Shown here one piece after another: positions 36,407 through 47,059 of a DNA stretch of 64,000 nt. How positions within the stretch are numbered: the stretch's first letter is position 1; each line of letters opens with the position of its first letter. The notes below the pieces were generated by a model, which did not search any database, was not told where the DNA came from, and saw only the letters and a list, made by a program, of their open reading frames with translations. The position numbers and the translations under genes are program-made. The DNA lies in NCBI GenBank assembly GCA_019054805.1, contig JAHQIY010000012.1, positions 1,240,001 to 1,304,000 of the forward strand. Reading direction: 5' to 3'. This DNA comes from Brachionus manjavacas (lineage: Eukaryota > Rotifera > Eurotatoria > Ploima > Brachionidae).

Positions 36407-38671
36407 ATGCACAAAAAAAATTTTCGAAATTTTTATATTTTTTTGATTTTAATTCAATTGAAGTCAGCAGAAAAAAATACGTGTTCAGATGGAGCGTTCG
36501 ATTTTTTGATTCAAAATTATTTTCAAGATCCAATATTTGGCTTAAATTCTCAAGAATTAGAGATCACAAATTTCAATTCTTTTCAAAACATAAATCTAAC
36601 ATGTTTGCTAAAGATAAAATCAGTAGATTCCATCTCATTTATACCAAGAAAATATTTAATTCTTGACAATGCACTAAAGATCAACATCTCTTCAATTTTT
36701 AGTCCATCAATTACCCTCAAATTTTCATATCTGAAAGCTATTGATCAAGACCTAACCATTTTAGGTGGCGCAATTACCAAAAGCATTGATGTTTTCTTTT
36801 TCTATTCTTACATTTTATTAATAAATGGAAATAATCAAAGTGAAATGTTCAAAAATATTAGTGCAATTTTTTTCTTGTCTAATTGTAAGTATTATCAGAA
36901 CACAGACGCGAGGATATTCCTTAATGGTAGTGTGAATACTCTCAGATTTAATGGCATTAGTGACTGCATTATCAAGCAGAATAGGCTTGGATTCAAACAA
37001 CTTGAGCTCAACTTAAACTCAAATATTCAAAATGTTGAGTTCAAATTTTATAGATATTATTTTGACCAAAGAATATTGTACCACAATTTATTCAAAAAAA
37101 GCTATTCTCTATTTTTATCAGGCCGTGTAGATTCTATAGATGACAAAATATTTGAAAATTTTACAAATTTAAAAGAACTAGAAATAAGTACAAACATTTA
37201 TTTATTAAAAAATGGTTTCACTTTTTTGAATAGTCTAAACTCAAATCTGAATGCTACATTTCATGGTAGAAATGATTACACAATTTATTTTCGAATATCT
37301 CAATACAATTATCCAAATGAAGATTTTTGTCTGTTTAAAAATTTTCCAAAAAATAAATTTATTCTAGTGGGTCAATTAACCCTTGGGTTTTCTGAGTGTT
37401 CGTGTCTATTCATATGGCTAATTAAATTATACCATTTTAATGTCACAGATCAGCTAGTTGTGGAAAAATGTTTTAACTTGGATCAAATATCATGTGATTT
37501 TAGTTTATTAGAGAAAAAATGTGAAAAAAAAGATTATTCAAAAAAACCCCTGTTAATCGAGCTTGATTATCTGTATTTTTCCGAAGTGCTTTATTCAGCA
37601 TCAATTGTGTCAATTCCTTTCGCTTGCACTTTGTCTCTTCTGACCAACTTGATCAATGTGGTCATATTAAAAAAAATTAGATTAAATCCAAAAAAAATAA
37701 CCACCGATATGGAACTAATGTACCACTGGATGCTTACAAGTTCTTTGTTAAATTTAATCTATTCCTTCATTTATCTGTTTCATTTACTGAATGTTTGTAT
37801 TTTTGAAAATTTAAAGTACTGTCCCATCGTTAGTCGATCAATTGGTGTCCAATATTTTGAAATTTATGCGATTGACTTTTTTGGAAATTTTCTCAAGACC
37901 TATTCGAACATTTTTAGCATTTTGATTTCAATGAACAGACTCAAAATTTTGCAGAACAAGTCTTTTTTTAGATTTAATGTGACGCAAAAAAAGCACCGGC
38001 ACATTTTTTTACTTTTGTTGGGACTTTTTTCTCTTTTTTGTAATTGTGAAAAATTTCTAACAAGTGAAGTTAATGGGAAATATCTGAGTTTGGATGAATA
38101 TCCAGAATTTCCGAACAGAAATACTTTCAAGGGAATATTTGACAAAGAAAATATTCCAATAGCTAGACATTTACAATTTAAACAAGAAAAAATTATCTAT
38201 TTTGTTCTATTCTGTTTAAATTTATTTATGAATGATATCCTGATAGTATTTCTCATGTGTCTTATTGACGCTTTGATGATAATTAAATTCAGAAAGAACA
38301 TCAAGAAGAGAAAAAGTTTGGGAGTCAATGCTCAAATAGCGGACAGATTGGCCAAAGCCGACGCGTATGTCATTCGAACTTTGATGACTATTGTGGCAAA
38401 TATAAGCATTTTAGTGGTATCGCGTGGTCTCGAATTTGTAATGAATTTTCTTATTTTTTATCAATATGTTTTTGCTAATACTTGCAAAATTTTTAACAAA
38501 ATTTGTACCAATTACTACCACTTTGGCAGTTTATTTTTCTTTTTTAGCTCATTTTTTGCATCAACAGTTTATTATTGTATCAACAAAGAATTTCGAAACG
38601 TCCTAAATTTGCTAATTAAGCAGATAAAAATAAAATTTCAATCTGTAAAAATTATTCGGACATTGAAATAA
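36407..38671 (+). CDS. Orphan seven-transmembrane receptor with large ectodomain
   Basis: Single exon, 754 residues. Residues 1-20 are a signal peptide ending near SAEKNTC. About 370 extracellular residues follow, rich in Asn and aromatic residues, with many N-glycosylation sites and leucine/phenylalanine spacing that loosely suggests repeats (for example IDDKIFENFTNLKELEIST at about 242-260). Seven hydrophobic helices follow at about 394-421, 442-466, 482-508, 532-549, 596-628, 656-685 and 705-727, then a short basic tail. Helix 3 is followed by MNRL rather than DRY, and helix 7 ends TVYYCINKEFRN, where rhodopsin-like receptors have NPxxY then a basic helix 8. I read it as a divergent rhodopsin-class-like receptor, probably lineage-specific. 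The ligand is unknown. Confidence 0.75.
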   Translation: MHKKNFRNFYIFLILIQLKSAEKNTCSDGAFDFLIQNYFQDPIFGLNSQELEITNFNSFQNINLTCLLKIKSVDSISFIPRKYLILDNALKINISSIFSPSITLKFSYLKAIDQDLTILGGAITKSIDVFFFYSYILLINGNNQSEMFKNISAIFFLSNCKYYQNTDARIFLNGSVNTLRFNGISDCIIKQNRLGFKQLELNLNSNIQNVEFKFYRYYFDQRILYHNLFKKSYSLFLSGRVDSIDDKIFENFTNLKELEISTNIYLLKNGFTFLNSLNSNLNATFHGRNDYTIYFRISQYNYPNEDFCLFKNFPKNKFILVGQLTLGFSECSCLFIWLIKLYHFNVTDQLVVEKCFNLDQISCDFSLLEKKCEKKDYSKKPLLIELDYLYFSEVLYSASIVSIPFACTLSLLTNLINVVILKKIRLNPKKITTDMELMYHWMLTSSLLNLIYSFIYLFHLLNVCIFENLKYCPIVSRSIGVQYFEIYAIDFFGNFLKTYSNIFSILISMNRLKILQNKSFFRFNVTQKKHRHIFLLLLGLFSLFCNCEKFLTSEVNGKYLSLDEYPEFPNRNTFKGIFDKENIPIARHLQFKQEKIIYFVLFCLNLFMNDILIVFLMCLIDALMIIKFRKNIKKRKSLGVNAQIADRLAKADAYVIRTLMTIVANISILVVSRGLEFVMNFLIFYQYVFANTCKIFNKICTNYYHFGSLFFFFSSFFASTVYYCINKEFRNVLNLLIKQIKIKFQSVKIIRTLK

Positions 38672-38920
38672 TTTTTGAATTGTTTTTTTTTTAGTTGGTT
38701 TTAATATTTGACAAATTCATTTTAATAAAATTAACCTACATAAATTTTATTTTTTTTCAGATTTTAGTGCAAGAATTGCTATTGATATTTCCCTCTATCT
38801 CAAAATTTTTCATGTTGCTTTTCGGATTTTCAAATTTAATGAGTAAATTTTTGTTTTTAAATTTTTTTTTTTTATTATCTGAATTTTTTTAATTTCTTAG
38901 ATAGTAAAAAATCAATGCTA

Positions 38921-40138
38921 ACGGGTGCCCAATAATGCTTGTCCGAAACTTCAATTGAAAAAAACTAATGATCAGATAATGTAAAATTTCAGGTCAATTT
39001 CTAATTCTGGTCGAAAGATATTTGAAAAAAACGATCATTTAACTGGATTTTCACGTTTTCAAAAAATCTTAAGATTTTGTTGTTTTTTTAACATAACTCC
39101 TTCAAAAATCATCCGGTTAAAACAAACAATAGCTCATTTTAAACAGGATAAAATTCTCTACAAATGGCTGTGTATTAAAATAGCATCGATCAAAATAGCA
39201 AAATCATAATAGCGATATCATAATAGCAAAAATTACATGTTGTTTTAAAGTTCAAAATAACATTATCAAATTAACATAATAATTTTTGAATACTCAAAAT
39301 AACACGTTCACGAGAGCTTATTCAAAATATCAAGTTTGAAGCTAAATTAAATTGTTTATTTATTTATTTATTTATTTAAAAAATAATTTAGGCGAGTCCT
39401 TGGCCGGATGAAATGGAGACTTTGTCCTTCCTTGCATCCACACGATAGATTTTTGATGCCACATAATGCAAAAAAAATAATACAATTTTTTTGAAAAAAG
39501 TTAAATTAGTTTTTAAATTTTCCTACATATGTTAAGTGAAAAAAATTTACAATTTTCATAAAAAAATTTAAATTTAAATTAAATTGTTTGCATTTCATAA
39601 AAATGGAAATTGTCAATACATTATCAAAGCTAAAAAGTATGATCCTTCAAAAAAATTAGAAACATTACACAATTTAGCTTTATTACTTATTATAATTTTT
39701 GTTCTAATTGATAAATTAATTGATGTACGCTATTTTGAATTTAATAAAAGTGTCGATATTCTAATTATGTTATTTTGAATTCGCTAATTTAAACATTGTT
39801 AATTTAATACTTTAATTGCTATTCTAAACTTAGCTATTTTAATATTGCTATTATGATAATTTTATTTTGATCAATGCTGTTTTGATTATTTACCCTACAA
39901 ATTGATATATCATACTTGTTTTCGAATTATCTTGACCACCGAGGACAATTTTGGGTCAGGGTATGTGTTGCACCTGAGCATAGAGCATGCGAACAAATAA
40001 AAAATTTAAAAAACCATTTTTATTTTCGTTAATTAGAGAAAATTTTGTATCAAACTGTAAATTTTCATAATTTTATCATTATCTGATCATAAGTTTTTTT
40101 CTAATTGAAGTTTCGGACAAGCATTATTGGGCACCCGT
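38921..40138. mobile_element. 1.2-kb TA-flanked element with 62-bp inverted repeats
   Basis: ACGGGTGCCCAATAATGCTT and about 40 more bases at the left end are matched, with a few differences, by the complement at the right end (about 40077-40138). TA borders both ends (38919-38920, 40139-40140). Another element (39166-39893) is nested inside, so the original was about 480 bp. Non-coding; Tc1/mariner-like by its TA duplication. Confidence 0.75.
39166..39893. mobile_element. 728-bp nested element with AATAGC motif clusters and 8-bp duplication
   Basis: Flanked by CTACAAAT on both sides (39158-39165 and 39894-39901). Left end GGCTGTGTATTAAAATAGC, right end complement GGTAAATAATCAAAACAGC; both continue ATCGATCAAAAT or ATTGATCAAAAT. 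AAAATAGC/ATAATAGC motifs repeat near the left end and their complements (GCTATTTTA, GCTATTATG) near the right. The 8-base duplication, GG terminus and subterminal arrays resemble MULE elements. A stretch with a LINE-like tail (TTTATTTATTTATTT then GGCGAGTCCTTGGCC) lies at 39355-39406. Confidence 0.6.
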
Positions 40139-40377
40139 TACATGCCTTAGCATACATTTTTTAAACCTGTATCGTTCTAAAGTGGTAGATTTCATATTTA
40201 TTTAAATTGAGAAAAGTCGTTGATTTAAAAAAATACTTTATCTAAAAAAATAAATCTAACCATTACATTTAATAATAAACAAATAAAAAAGAATTTATTT
40301 TCAATATAAAGCTTAATAAAATATTCAAACAAAATTCTTGGGCTTTAAGTTAAAAAACTATAGTACAGACGACAAAA

Positions 40378-43300
40378 TTAGCTTTTGTCCAACATTGTGT
40401 TTAACAATCGTAAACCACTTGCAAACAAATTATTAAAACTACTTTGATTACTTTTTAAAATACCCACACTGTCCAATTCTTGCCGATTTGCCTCGTCTCC
40501 TAACAACTTGCGGTCGATTTCCTTGAAGTAGTAGCTCTCCCAGAGCTTAAGTTTATCTGTCTCTATTTTCAGATCTCCTTCATAAACCATATAATTTTCA
40601 TTAGTGTACTTTTCTTTATTTGAATTTACATATGACCAGAGAGACACCGTTTTGGTTTTGAGCTCGTTCTTGTCTCGCTCTTTCTCCGAGTCCATTAAAA
40701 ATGTGCCATACTGATTCGAGTACAAACTTTGCAGAATATCGTGCAGCAGTTGTTCATTAAATTCAAAAAAAACTTTATTCTGAGTCATTATTTGCCAAAC
40801 ACAGTCTATAAATTGAACAAAAATTGGCGATCTGTCTTGATCAAAATATTTGTGACACCCATGGCCAACTCTCTAAATTTTTAAAAAATTTAAAATTTTG
40901 TTTGTTTTTTTAAAGATTTTAATAATTATTAATTAAGTCTTTTCAAAAATTTTACAAAGATTTTAAATCATTATGAAGTTTTTCTTTTCTTAAAAAAAAA
41001 AAAAAAAAATTTTAAACTTTAAAAAAATAATTAAAAAATTTTATTTTTTTTATTGTGAATTTCGAGAACCCAAAAAGAAAATTTTGAATACTATTAACAA
41101 ATTTTTTAGATTTTTTCTTTACTAATTGAAATGAGGTTTTTTAAATTTTTTGAAAAGTTTATTAATAAACATCGAAAATCATTCTTTCCTTTATTTTTTA
41201 TAGATCTGACCAAAAATTTCTATTTATCTTAATAATTCTAATTTTCATCTGGAGTATTTAAGAGCAGAGTTATTTAAAAGTTCCAAATTAAAGTCCAAGT
41301 CGGGACTTTCAAATTTTTTTTTTCAAAAGTCAAACACTTGCTAGGCCGCCATACCTGGAATGGCAGAAATTTCATTTGTCCGTGATTCTGACTGATGGAT
41401 TGCCGATGCTATTTATTTTATTCAGTTTGATAAGAAATTTTTTTTTTAAATCAAAATAAAAGCTTTTGGCTCGGACTTTTAAAAAAAAAAAATTTTAAGT
41501 CAGGTCTTGGTCTTGACTTGAGACTTCTGACTTTTAAACAACTGTGTATAATAGTTAGAAAAATAGAAAATTTTATTCAAAGGCTTGGCAAAATCATTCC
41601 AAACTCGGCAATGTAAAATTAAGTACAAAGAAATTCTTACAATATTGTACTGTTTAAAGAACCGCTTTTGTAAATTTAGAAAAAAAAATATTTTTGTTTT
41701 TTTTATTCATTATTTTAAAAGCTGCCACCAAGGTCATATGGACGCGGAAGGTCACATTCTTTATGACTTCCATTACTTGAGTTCAAAGCTTCCAAATTTA
41801 AAATAGTATAAATCTAGATTCGTCTAAATAATATAAATATATACAAAGAAAAAAATTAAAGAGTAGAAAAAAAATGGGATAGCCGAATCGATAAAATTTT
41901 GCCTAAACGAAGAGTACCCGGAAGAAACAGGAAGAAAAATATTACCAAAGCCTTCTGAAGCAACCACCCATCTCACTCATTTTATTTAATTTTATCTTTT
42001 TGCGTAATTTTAGATTATTAAAAACAAAAACAAAATTAGGATTATTCTATATGTTAATATATAATTTATTTAGAAACTAAAAAAAAAAAAAATTAAAATG
42101 AAATTAACTTTTTCCTATTTAACTTTTCAAATTTTTTTTTTCTTACTTGATTTTTATTTTTACTTTCATCACCCAAGTGGTGTTTTTTTGAAATAATTAT
42201 AATAATAATAATAATACATTGATTATTTGCAAATGATAAAAAAAAATGAAAAAGCTTAACGCTTAAAAAAAAATTTTAAGTTTTAATTAGTCCAATTTTT
42301 ACTATTTACATGACCCTTCCTCTAGAATAAAAAAAATAAAAAATTGTTTTTCTTTTAAACTCTAATTTTCGTAAAATAATTTCTAATTGTCCAAAAGTCC
42401 TTAAATTAGATGATTTCCAAAAAAAAGCTGAAAAATATGATTGTTCATAAAATATTTTTCAAAAAAAATGCTAAGAATTAATTAAAACATCAGAAATCTT
42501 CCTTTTTTGTCCCCGAAAATCACAGAAACGATTTACTTCAATTTAATGATATTTGTATAAAAAAAATTAGGGTATGGTCATTTTTCTAAGAAACTTGTCG
42601 ACAAATGTGGTATTTTTTTAAAAACCTTTTGCCAAATTTTTAGTTGTATTTTTTAATCAAAATAAATTGCAGATCGAAATATTTTTGATCCTGTAAGTCA
42701 CCATCAAAAAATTATTAAAATGTTATATTTTTGAAAAATCAAAGGAATAAATAAATGATAAATAAGTTTGATAGCAATTATGCACCATTTTTTTCCGCTA
42801 ATTTTAAAATAAAAATATCATCTCTTACAAAATAAAGAAAAAAAACTAATTGAAAAACGTGAATATCTTTTAGAAAATTTTGACTTAATAAGTCTTTCAT
42901 TAACTAAAACTTTTAAGAAAAATTTTTGCTTTGGATTATTTTAAAAAAATAAATAAGCTCAAATTTTAGATTATTTTAATCCGTGCCATCAATGTGAGAA
43001 AAAAATCAATTAATTTTTTAATTAATAAAAATTTTAGATGAATTTTCTAAATTAATCTCTTCACTTTCGTCCCAATTCAATGGTGTTCCCATTTTTTCAC
43101 ATTTTGTGAATAGATTAGGTAAAATAAGGACGAAATCGTCTTCCTTAAGAAAATCAACAATCTTCATAAATTCATTCTTGTGATACTAAAAACATTAATT
43201 CATTAATTAAATTATGTTTTACTGACAAAGAATGTTCAGTTTTTTCACTAGCTAATTCAAAAGACGTGAGTCTTTGTGGTCAAGAACACCGAGTACGAGT

Positions 43301-46300
43301 AATGTTTGGTAAAAGATCATTTAGTAGATAAAAAAAAGGTTCAGAACTAGTTTGAAAGTGGTCGATTGAAAGATCAACCAGTATTTTTTCCTTCAATTGC
43401 TACAAAAAATATCCTTGGAAAAACAAGAAATAAGAATATACAAAACATTTTTTTGGTTATCAGAGATAAATAAAAATAAAGTTAAACAATGAAAAAAAAA
43501 AAAAAAATTTAATTAATTTTATTTAATTTTTTGGCAATGATCAAAATTTTTAGAAGTCTTATGTTGAACTGCTTGTTGGTATTTAATCACTCGTTTATCA
43601 TAGACAAATAATTGAGCTTAACTAAACAAAAAAAACTCTAGTACTGACGGTTTGTTGTTAAAAAATTTTTTATTTTATTTAAAACATTTGTCTCTTTTCT
43701 TCGATTTCTAATTTATATTCTAAAGAATTATTTATTTCTTCGGAAGAAATATTGTTTAAAACAAGTGAACTTAAAAATACAGTGGTGTTTTAATCTGACT
43801 TATCTTTGCGAGTTTTTACTGTAAAAATTGTAAGCAAAAATAAAATATGAAAAATTATTTTTTAAGGTTTTTTTATAAATTAATAATTATAATGTTTCTC
43901 TATTTTTAGGATCATTGTTTTACAAATTTAAACTAAAATTGTTTTGTAACAAAAATAAAAAAATCACATAATTAAAATAAGATTCAAAATCTAAAAACAT
44001 TAAATTTTTCGCTAAAAAAAATTAACACAGCTCCATGAGCTTGGCACCAAAGTATCGTAGGAAATTTTTAAAACAAATGATTCATAAAAGAAACATAAAT
44101 TTTCTATTTTTCCGTAAAATCTTGTCTTTTTGCCTAATCTTGTCAATAAAATTATTTTTAAAAAAGACAAATTTTTAACAAAAATTAGGCCTTTTTAAAA
44201 ATAACTTTTTTACGTAATAAGGTGTTGATTTGCGAAATTTTGGGTAAAATTACGTAATTAATTTGACAAATTAAGCCAAAAATCGTTAAATAAAAGACTA
44301 AGAATGCGTATTTTTTAGTAAAATTTCCGACAAAAGTCAGATAAAAGCTCCACCGACTATAATTTTGGATCTAATTTTAATTTGTTTAGAATAATTTTGT
44401 ATTTTTTAGAGACTTTAAAATAAAATTTTTAAATTTCGTGATCAGTTTAAATCTTATGAATTCAATTTAAAAATTCGTAATTTTAATTGCAAAAAAAAGC
44501 CACAAAATGTTTGATTAATAAAAATCTAAAAATTTAATTAAAATTAATTTTTTAAATTTTAATCAATTAATATTTTTTTCTAAAAAAAAATAAAAAAATG
44601 GCTTAAAAAAATTGAATTAAATTATAATTTCTAAAATATAAAAAATTTTTATTAATAAAGAAATATTATTATTGATATCTAGAGTATTTGACTCCACTGC
44701 GTAATTGCCATCTTATAGGTCCAAAAATTAAACTTTTAAATTATCAAGTTTTGGAAGTCTTTGATTAAAAATTTAAAAAAAAATGACCAAAATTTGAATC
44801 CTAGTCTAGTTGAAATTTTGAGCAACATAAAAAAAAAATTCGTCAATAAACAATGCATCTTTGGAATAGATAAAGTTTAGCTAAGAGAAAGAACGAAAAA
44901 ATTTTTCTTTCAAATTTTCCCTTCTTTAGCCGAATTCTCAGCCCTAAATTCAATAATTTTAACTTTATAAATATCTTAAGACTTTAAACTTAGATTCAAG
45001 AAAATGATTTTTTTAAGCTCTAATTTTCATGATTTTATATCAAACTTTGTTTTGCTGATTAAAAATCATGATCTCTTGAAACATGAAAATATTTTAACAA
45101 ACAACATGTCTGAACATTTACCTTTTTACTCTTTTAAAGGAAAATTTATCAGCTTGAGAATCAAGAATTAAAATTTTGAATATTTAAAATGATACAATAG
45201 TTAGAGTCAAAGTCTTGGAAAACCAGACTGATATTTTGCAGAAGGTTCTTCTGAAATTTTGAGTAAAATGATTATGAATGAGAGTGTGAGACCGGTGTGT
45301 GGCCTTAGAGACATTAAGAATAGACTTGCTAAAGCAAAGAAGGCCTTTGCTAGACTCCGACCAGCATGAAAATCAACCAGCTACGACAAGGAAACAAAAC
45401 TTCAACTGTACAACACTGTAATAAAAGCAACACTGATGTACGGAAGAGAATGTTGGGGAATTTTTGATCTGACTGAAAAAGCCTGAACACCTTCCACACT
45501 GAAAGTCTGAGAAGGATTCTCGATAGGCATTGTCGAATGCTGACCTGTACAGAAGAACCAATTCAGAGCCATCAAGTCAATGCATCAAGTATAAAAGACA
45601 ACGACGGTTTGGGCATGAACTTAGAATGAAAGAAACTGGGATGCCAAAAAGAGTCCATCAATTGACACATCAAGGGCAAGGAAGGGCGACCAGTATTAGC
45701 ATAGGGGTCAACAAAAGATCGACTTAAGTGGAAATCAAAAGTAATGACCATGTGCTCCACAAGGAGTAAAAAGGAAAAAAAATGTTTTAAAACAGCTTGA
45801 AAAACTCAAATTTTACATAAAAATATTTTTCCAAATTTAAAAACTAAATAAAACTATTTCTTTTTTTCTTAATTTATTTTAAAAAAATCAAAAATCAGAT
45901 ATTTACTTACAGTGGAAAACTTGTGACCAAAACTGAGCCACTCTTTTTCAATAAGGACCTGAAAGCCTTGCAGAGTGCGGTAGTAGTCGTCCATTAGAAT
46001 CACGGACAGTGAGGTGAGCTGAGGTGTGCGGTCCCATCCGTCACTACAATGTACCAACACGGTGTGTCCAGTATTTATTCTGTCGCATATTTTCAAGCAT
46101 CCATCCAAAATCAGCTTTAAATGCTCGAGCCACTTCGAGTCCAAGTTGAAGCTGACCACGCCGAGGCAGTCGCGCATCGTGTGTATGTTCTCGATGCGCA
46201 AAAATTCGATCTTAAAAAAGTCGTAGTACTTTTCGTTCTCGTAGCCTCCTCCATTGGTGCAGTTGGCCAGTGCGTTCAAATAAGGCCTGGCGTCGTAAAT

Positions 46301-47059
46301 GTAGCCCTTGGGCGCAGAGATCATTTGAGCTATTTTTTTCAAGTAGTCCTCGTCGTAGAGCGACCGTTTGCCAGAAATGCCGCACAGGGGCTGCGAGGAG
46401 CGCAGGATGCCGGCAAAGTGTTTGCTCTCACTAGTCCAGCTAAGAACAGGCAGCCGATTTTTGGACCGAAATTGAGCGACCAGTCTGAGCTCTTCGTCGG
46501 TGACAAAACTGGGCACGCACAGCTTCCTCGGATAGGTTTCGCACAGCTCAAAGTTCTGGTTGGCACTTGACATGCGCCACCGGTCACCGATGCCCATTCT
46601 GGTGTACTCCCTTTCCGGGTCGTACACAAACCAGCCTGTTGAGTCACCCAGACACGGCTTGTGCACAAAAGCAAAGCAGTCTATGCTAGAGCTAAGGTAG
46701 AATGTGTGCTTGACTAGTTGGTCGTGGACCAGTAGCTCGAAATTGGCGTCGTTTTCCGACTTGATGAACTGGTAGTATCGGCCATTTTTGCAGATGACTG
46801 TGAGCCCGATGATTTCGTCTTGGGTGCTAGTGCTAGTGGCGTACAATTTGTCTACTTTGAGTATAAAACCTAGGGGTACGTCAACAGTTAGGGGCTGGGA
46901 TTTGAAAAAAAATCTAAAATTTGTGATGGTCAGGTGTCCGCGAAGGCGTGTGTCAAATGCGGACAAATAGCAGTCGGTGTTTGTGTTCAGGTATTGTTCG
47001 CCGTCCAAAAGACGGACTAAGTTTGGCTCTTGTTCGCTGCCGGAAACGTCATTGCTCAT
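40378..47059 (-). CDS. Myotubularin-family phosphoinositide 3-phosphatase
   Basis: Two exons on the minus strand: 47059-45911 (383 codons) and 40872-40378 (164 codons plus stop); donor GTAAGT, acceptor TTTAG, phase 0, joining FGHKFST to RVGHGCHKYFDQDRSPIFVQ in the family order. Myotubularins remove the 3-phosphate from PI3P and PI(3,5)P2 on endosomes. The N-terminus (about 10-115) is a PH-GRAM domain (LLDGEQYL, LRGHLTITNFRFFF). The catalytic domain holds HCSDGWDRT with C338 and R344, the CX5R nucleophile and Arg, plus WRMSSANQNFELCETYPRKL. The second exon has FNEQLLHDILQSLYSNQYGT and TVSLWSYVNSNKEKY. All key residues are present, so it is likely active. It resembles the MTM1/MTMR2 group; no C-terminal FYVE domain. 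Total 547 residues. Confidence 0.93.
41265..41546. mobile_element. 282-bp hAT-like MITE
   Basis: Left end CAGAGTTATTTAAAAGT, right end the complement of CACAGTTGTTTAAAAGT; inner AAGTCCAAGTC and its relatives recur inverted. The flanking 8 bases (TTTAAGAG and TATAATAG) agree at only five positions, so the duplication has decayed or the ends are slightly misplaced. Confidence 0.6.
42163..42215 (+). repeat. Retroposon 3'-tail signature, copy 2
   Basis: CTTTCATCACCCAAGTGGTG then TTTTTTTGAAATAATTATAA and an ATA microsatellite. Stem CACC...GGTG at 42170-42182. Matches the minus-strand copy at 35183-35222. Confidence 0.5.
43055..43365 (-). pseudogene. Unrecognised coding remnant with a very short intron
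   Basis: Minus-strand frame reads SIDHFQTSSEPFFYLLNDLL, then PNITRTRCS, stop, PQRLTSFELASEKTEHSLS. After a roughly 45-base gap with GTAAAA at its start and TTTTTAG at its end, another frame reads YHKNEFMKIVDFLKEDDFVL, ILPNLFTKCEKMGTPLNWDE. Composition and continuity across the gap suggest real ancestral coding sequence. I do not recognise the family; a transposon protein is likely. It lies inside the myotubularin intron, same strand. Confidence 0.4.
45255..45775 (+). pseudogene. LINE polyprotein C-terminal remnant
   Basis: Plus-strand pieces: CGLRDIKNRLAKAKKAFARL, YDKETKLQLYNTVIKATLMY with GRECW, then in other frames ESLRRILDRHCRM and RRFGHELRMKETGMPKRVHQ. This is the region after the reverse transcriptase in RTE/craniofacial-development-protein-like LINEs (KxxLYNxxVxxxLxYGxExW, then RRxGHxxRM). 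Several stops and frame changes. It sits antisense in the myotubularin intron, just after exon 1. Confidence 0.7.

Larger units (their letters stand above)
40873..45910. other. 5-kb intron of the myotubularin gene, repeat-rich
   Basis: Holds a hAT-like MITE (41265), a retroposon 3' tail (42163), an unrecognised coding remnant (43060-43360) and a LINE C-terminal remnant (45255-45775). The remainder (41547-42160, 42220-43055, 43400-45250) is AT-rich with nothing recognised. Confidence 0.7.

Noticed and set aside
38695-38892. Phe/Leu-rich 65-codon frame after the receptor
   Set aside because: Low-complexity T-rich DNA gives hydrophobic peptides by default; no evidence of a gene.
41876-41945. 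Possible degenerate tRNA or SINE head (AGCCGAATCG near the start)
   Set aside because: No A and B box pair or cloverleaf could be formed by eye.
46121-46674. Overlapping frames on both strands within the myotubularin exon
   Set aside because: GC-richer coding sequence produces open shadows; only the minus-strand myotubularin frame has conserved motifs.
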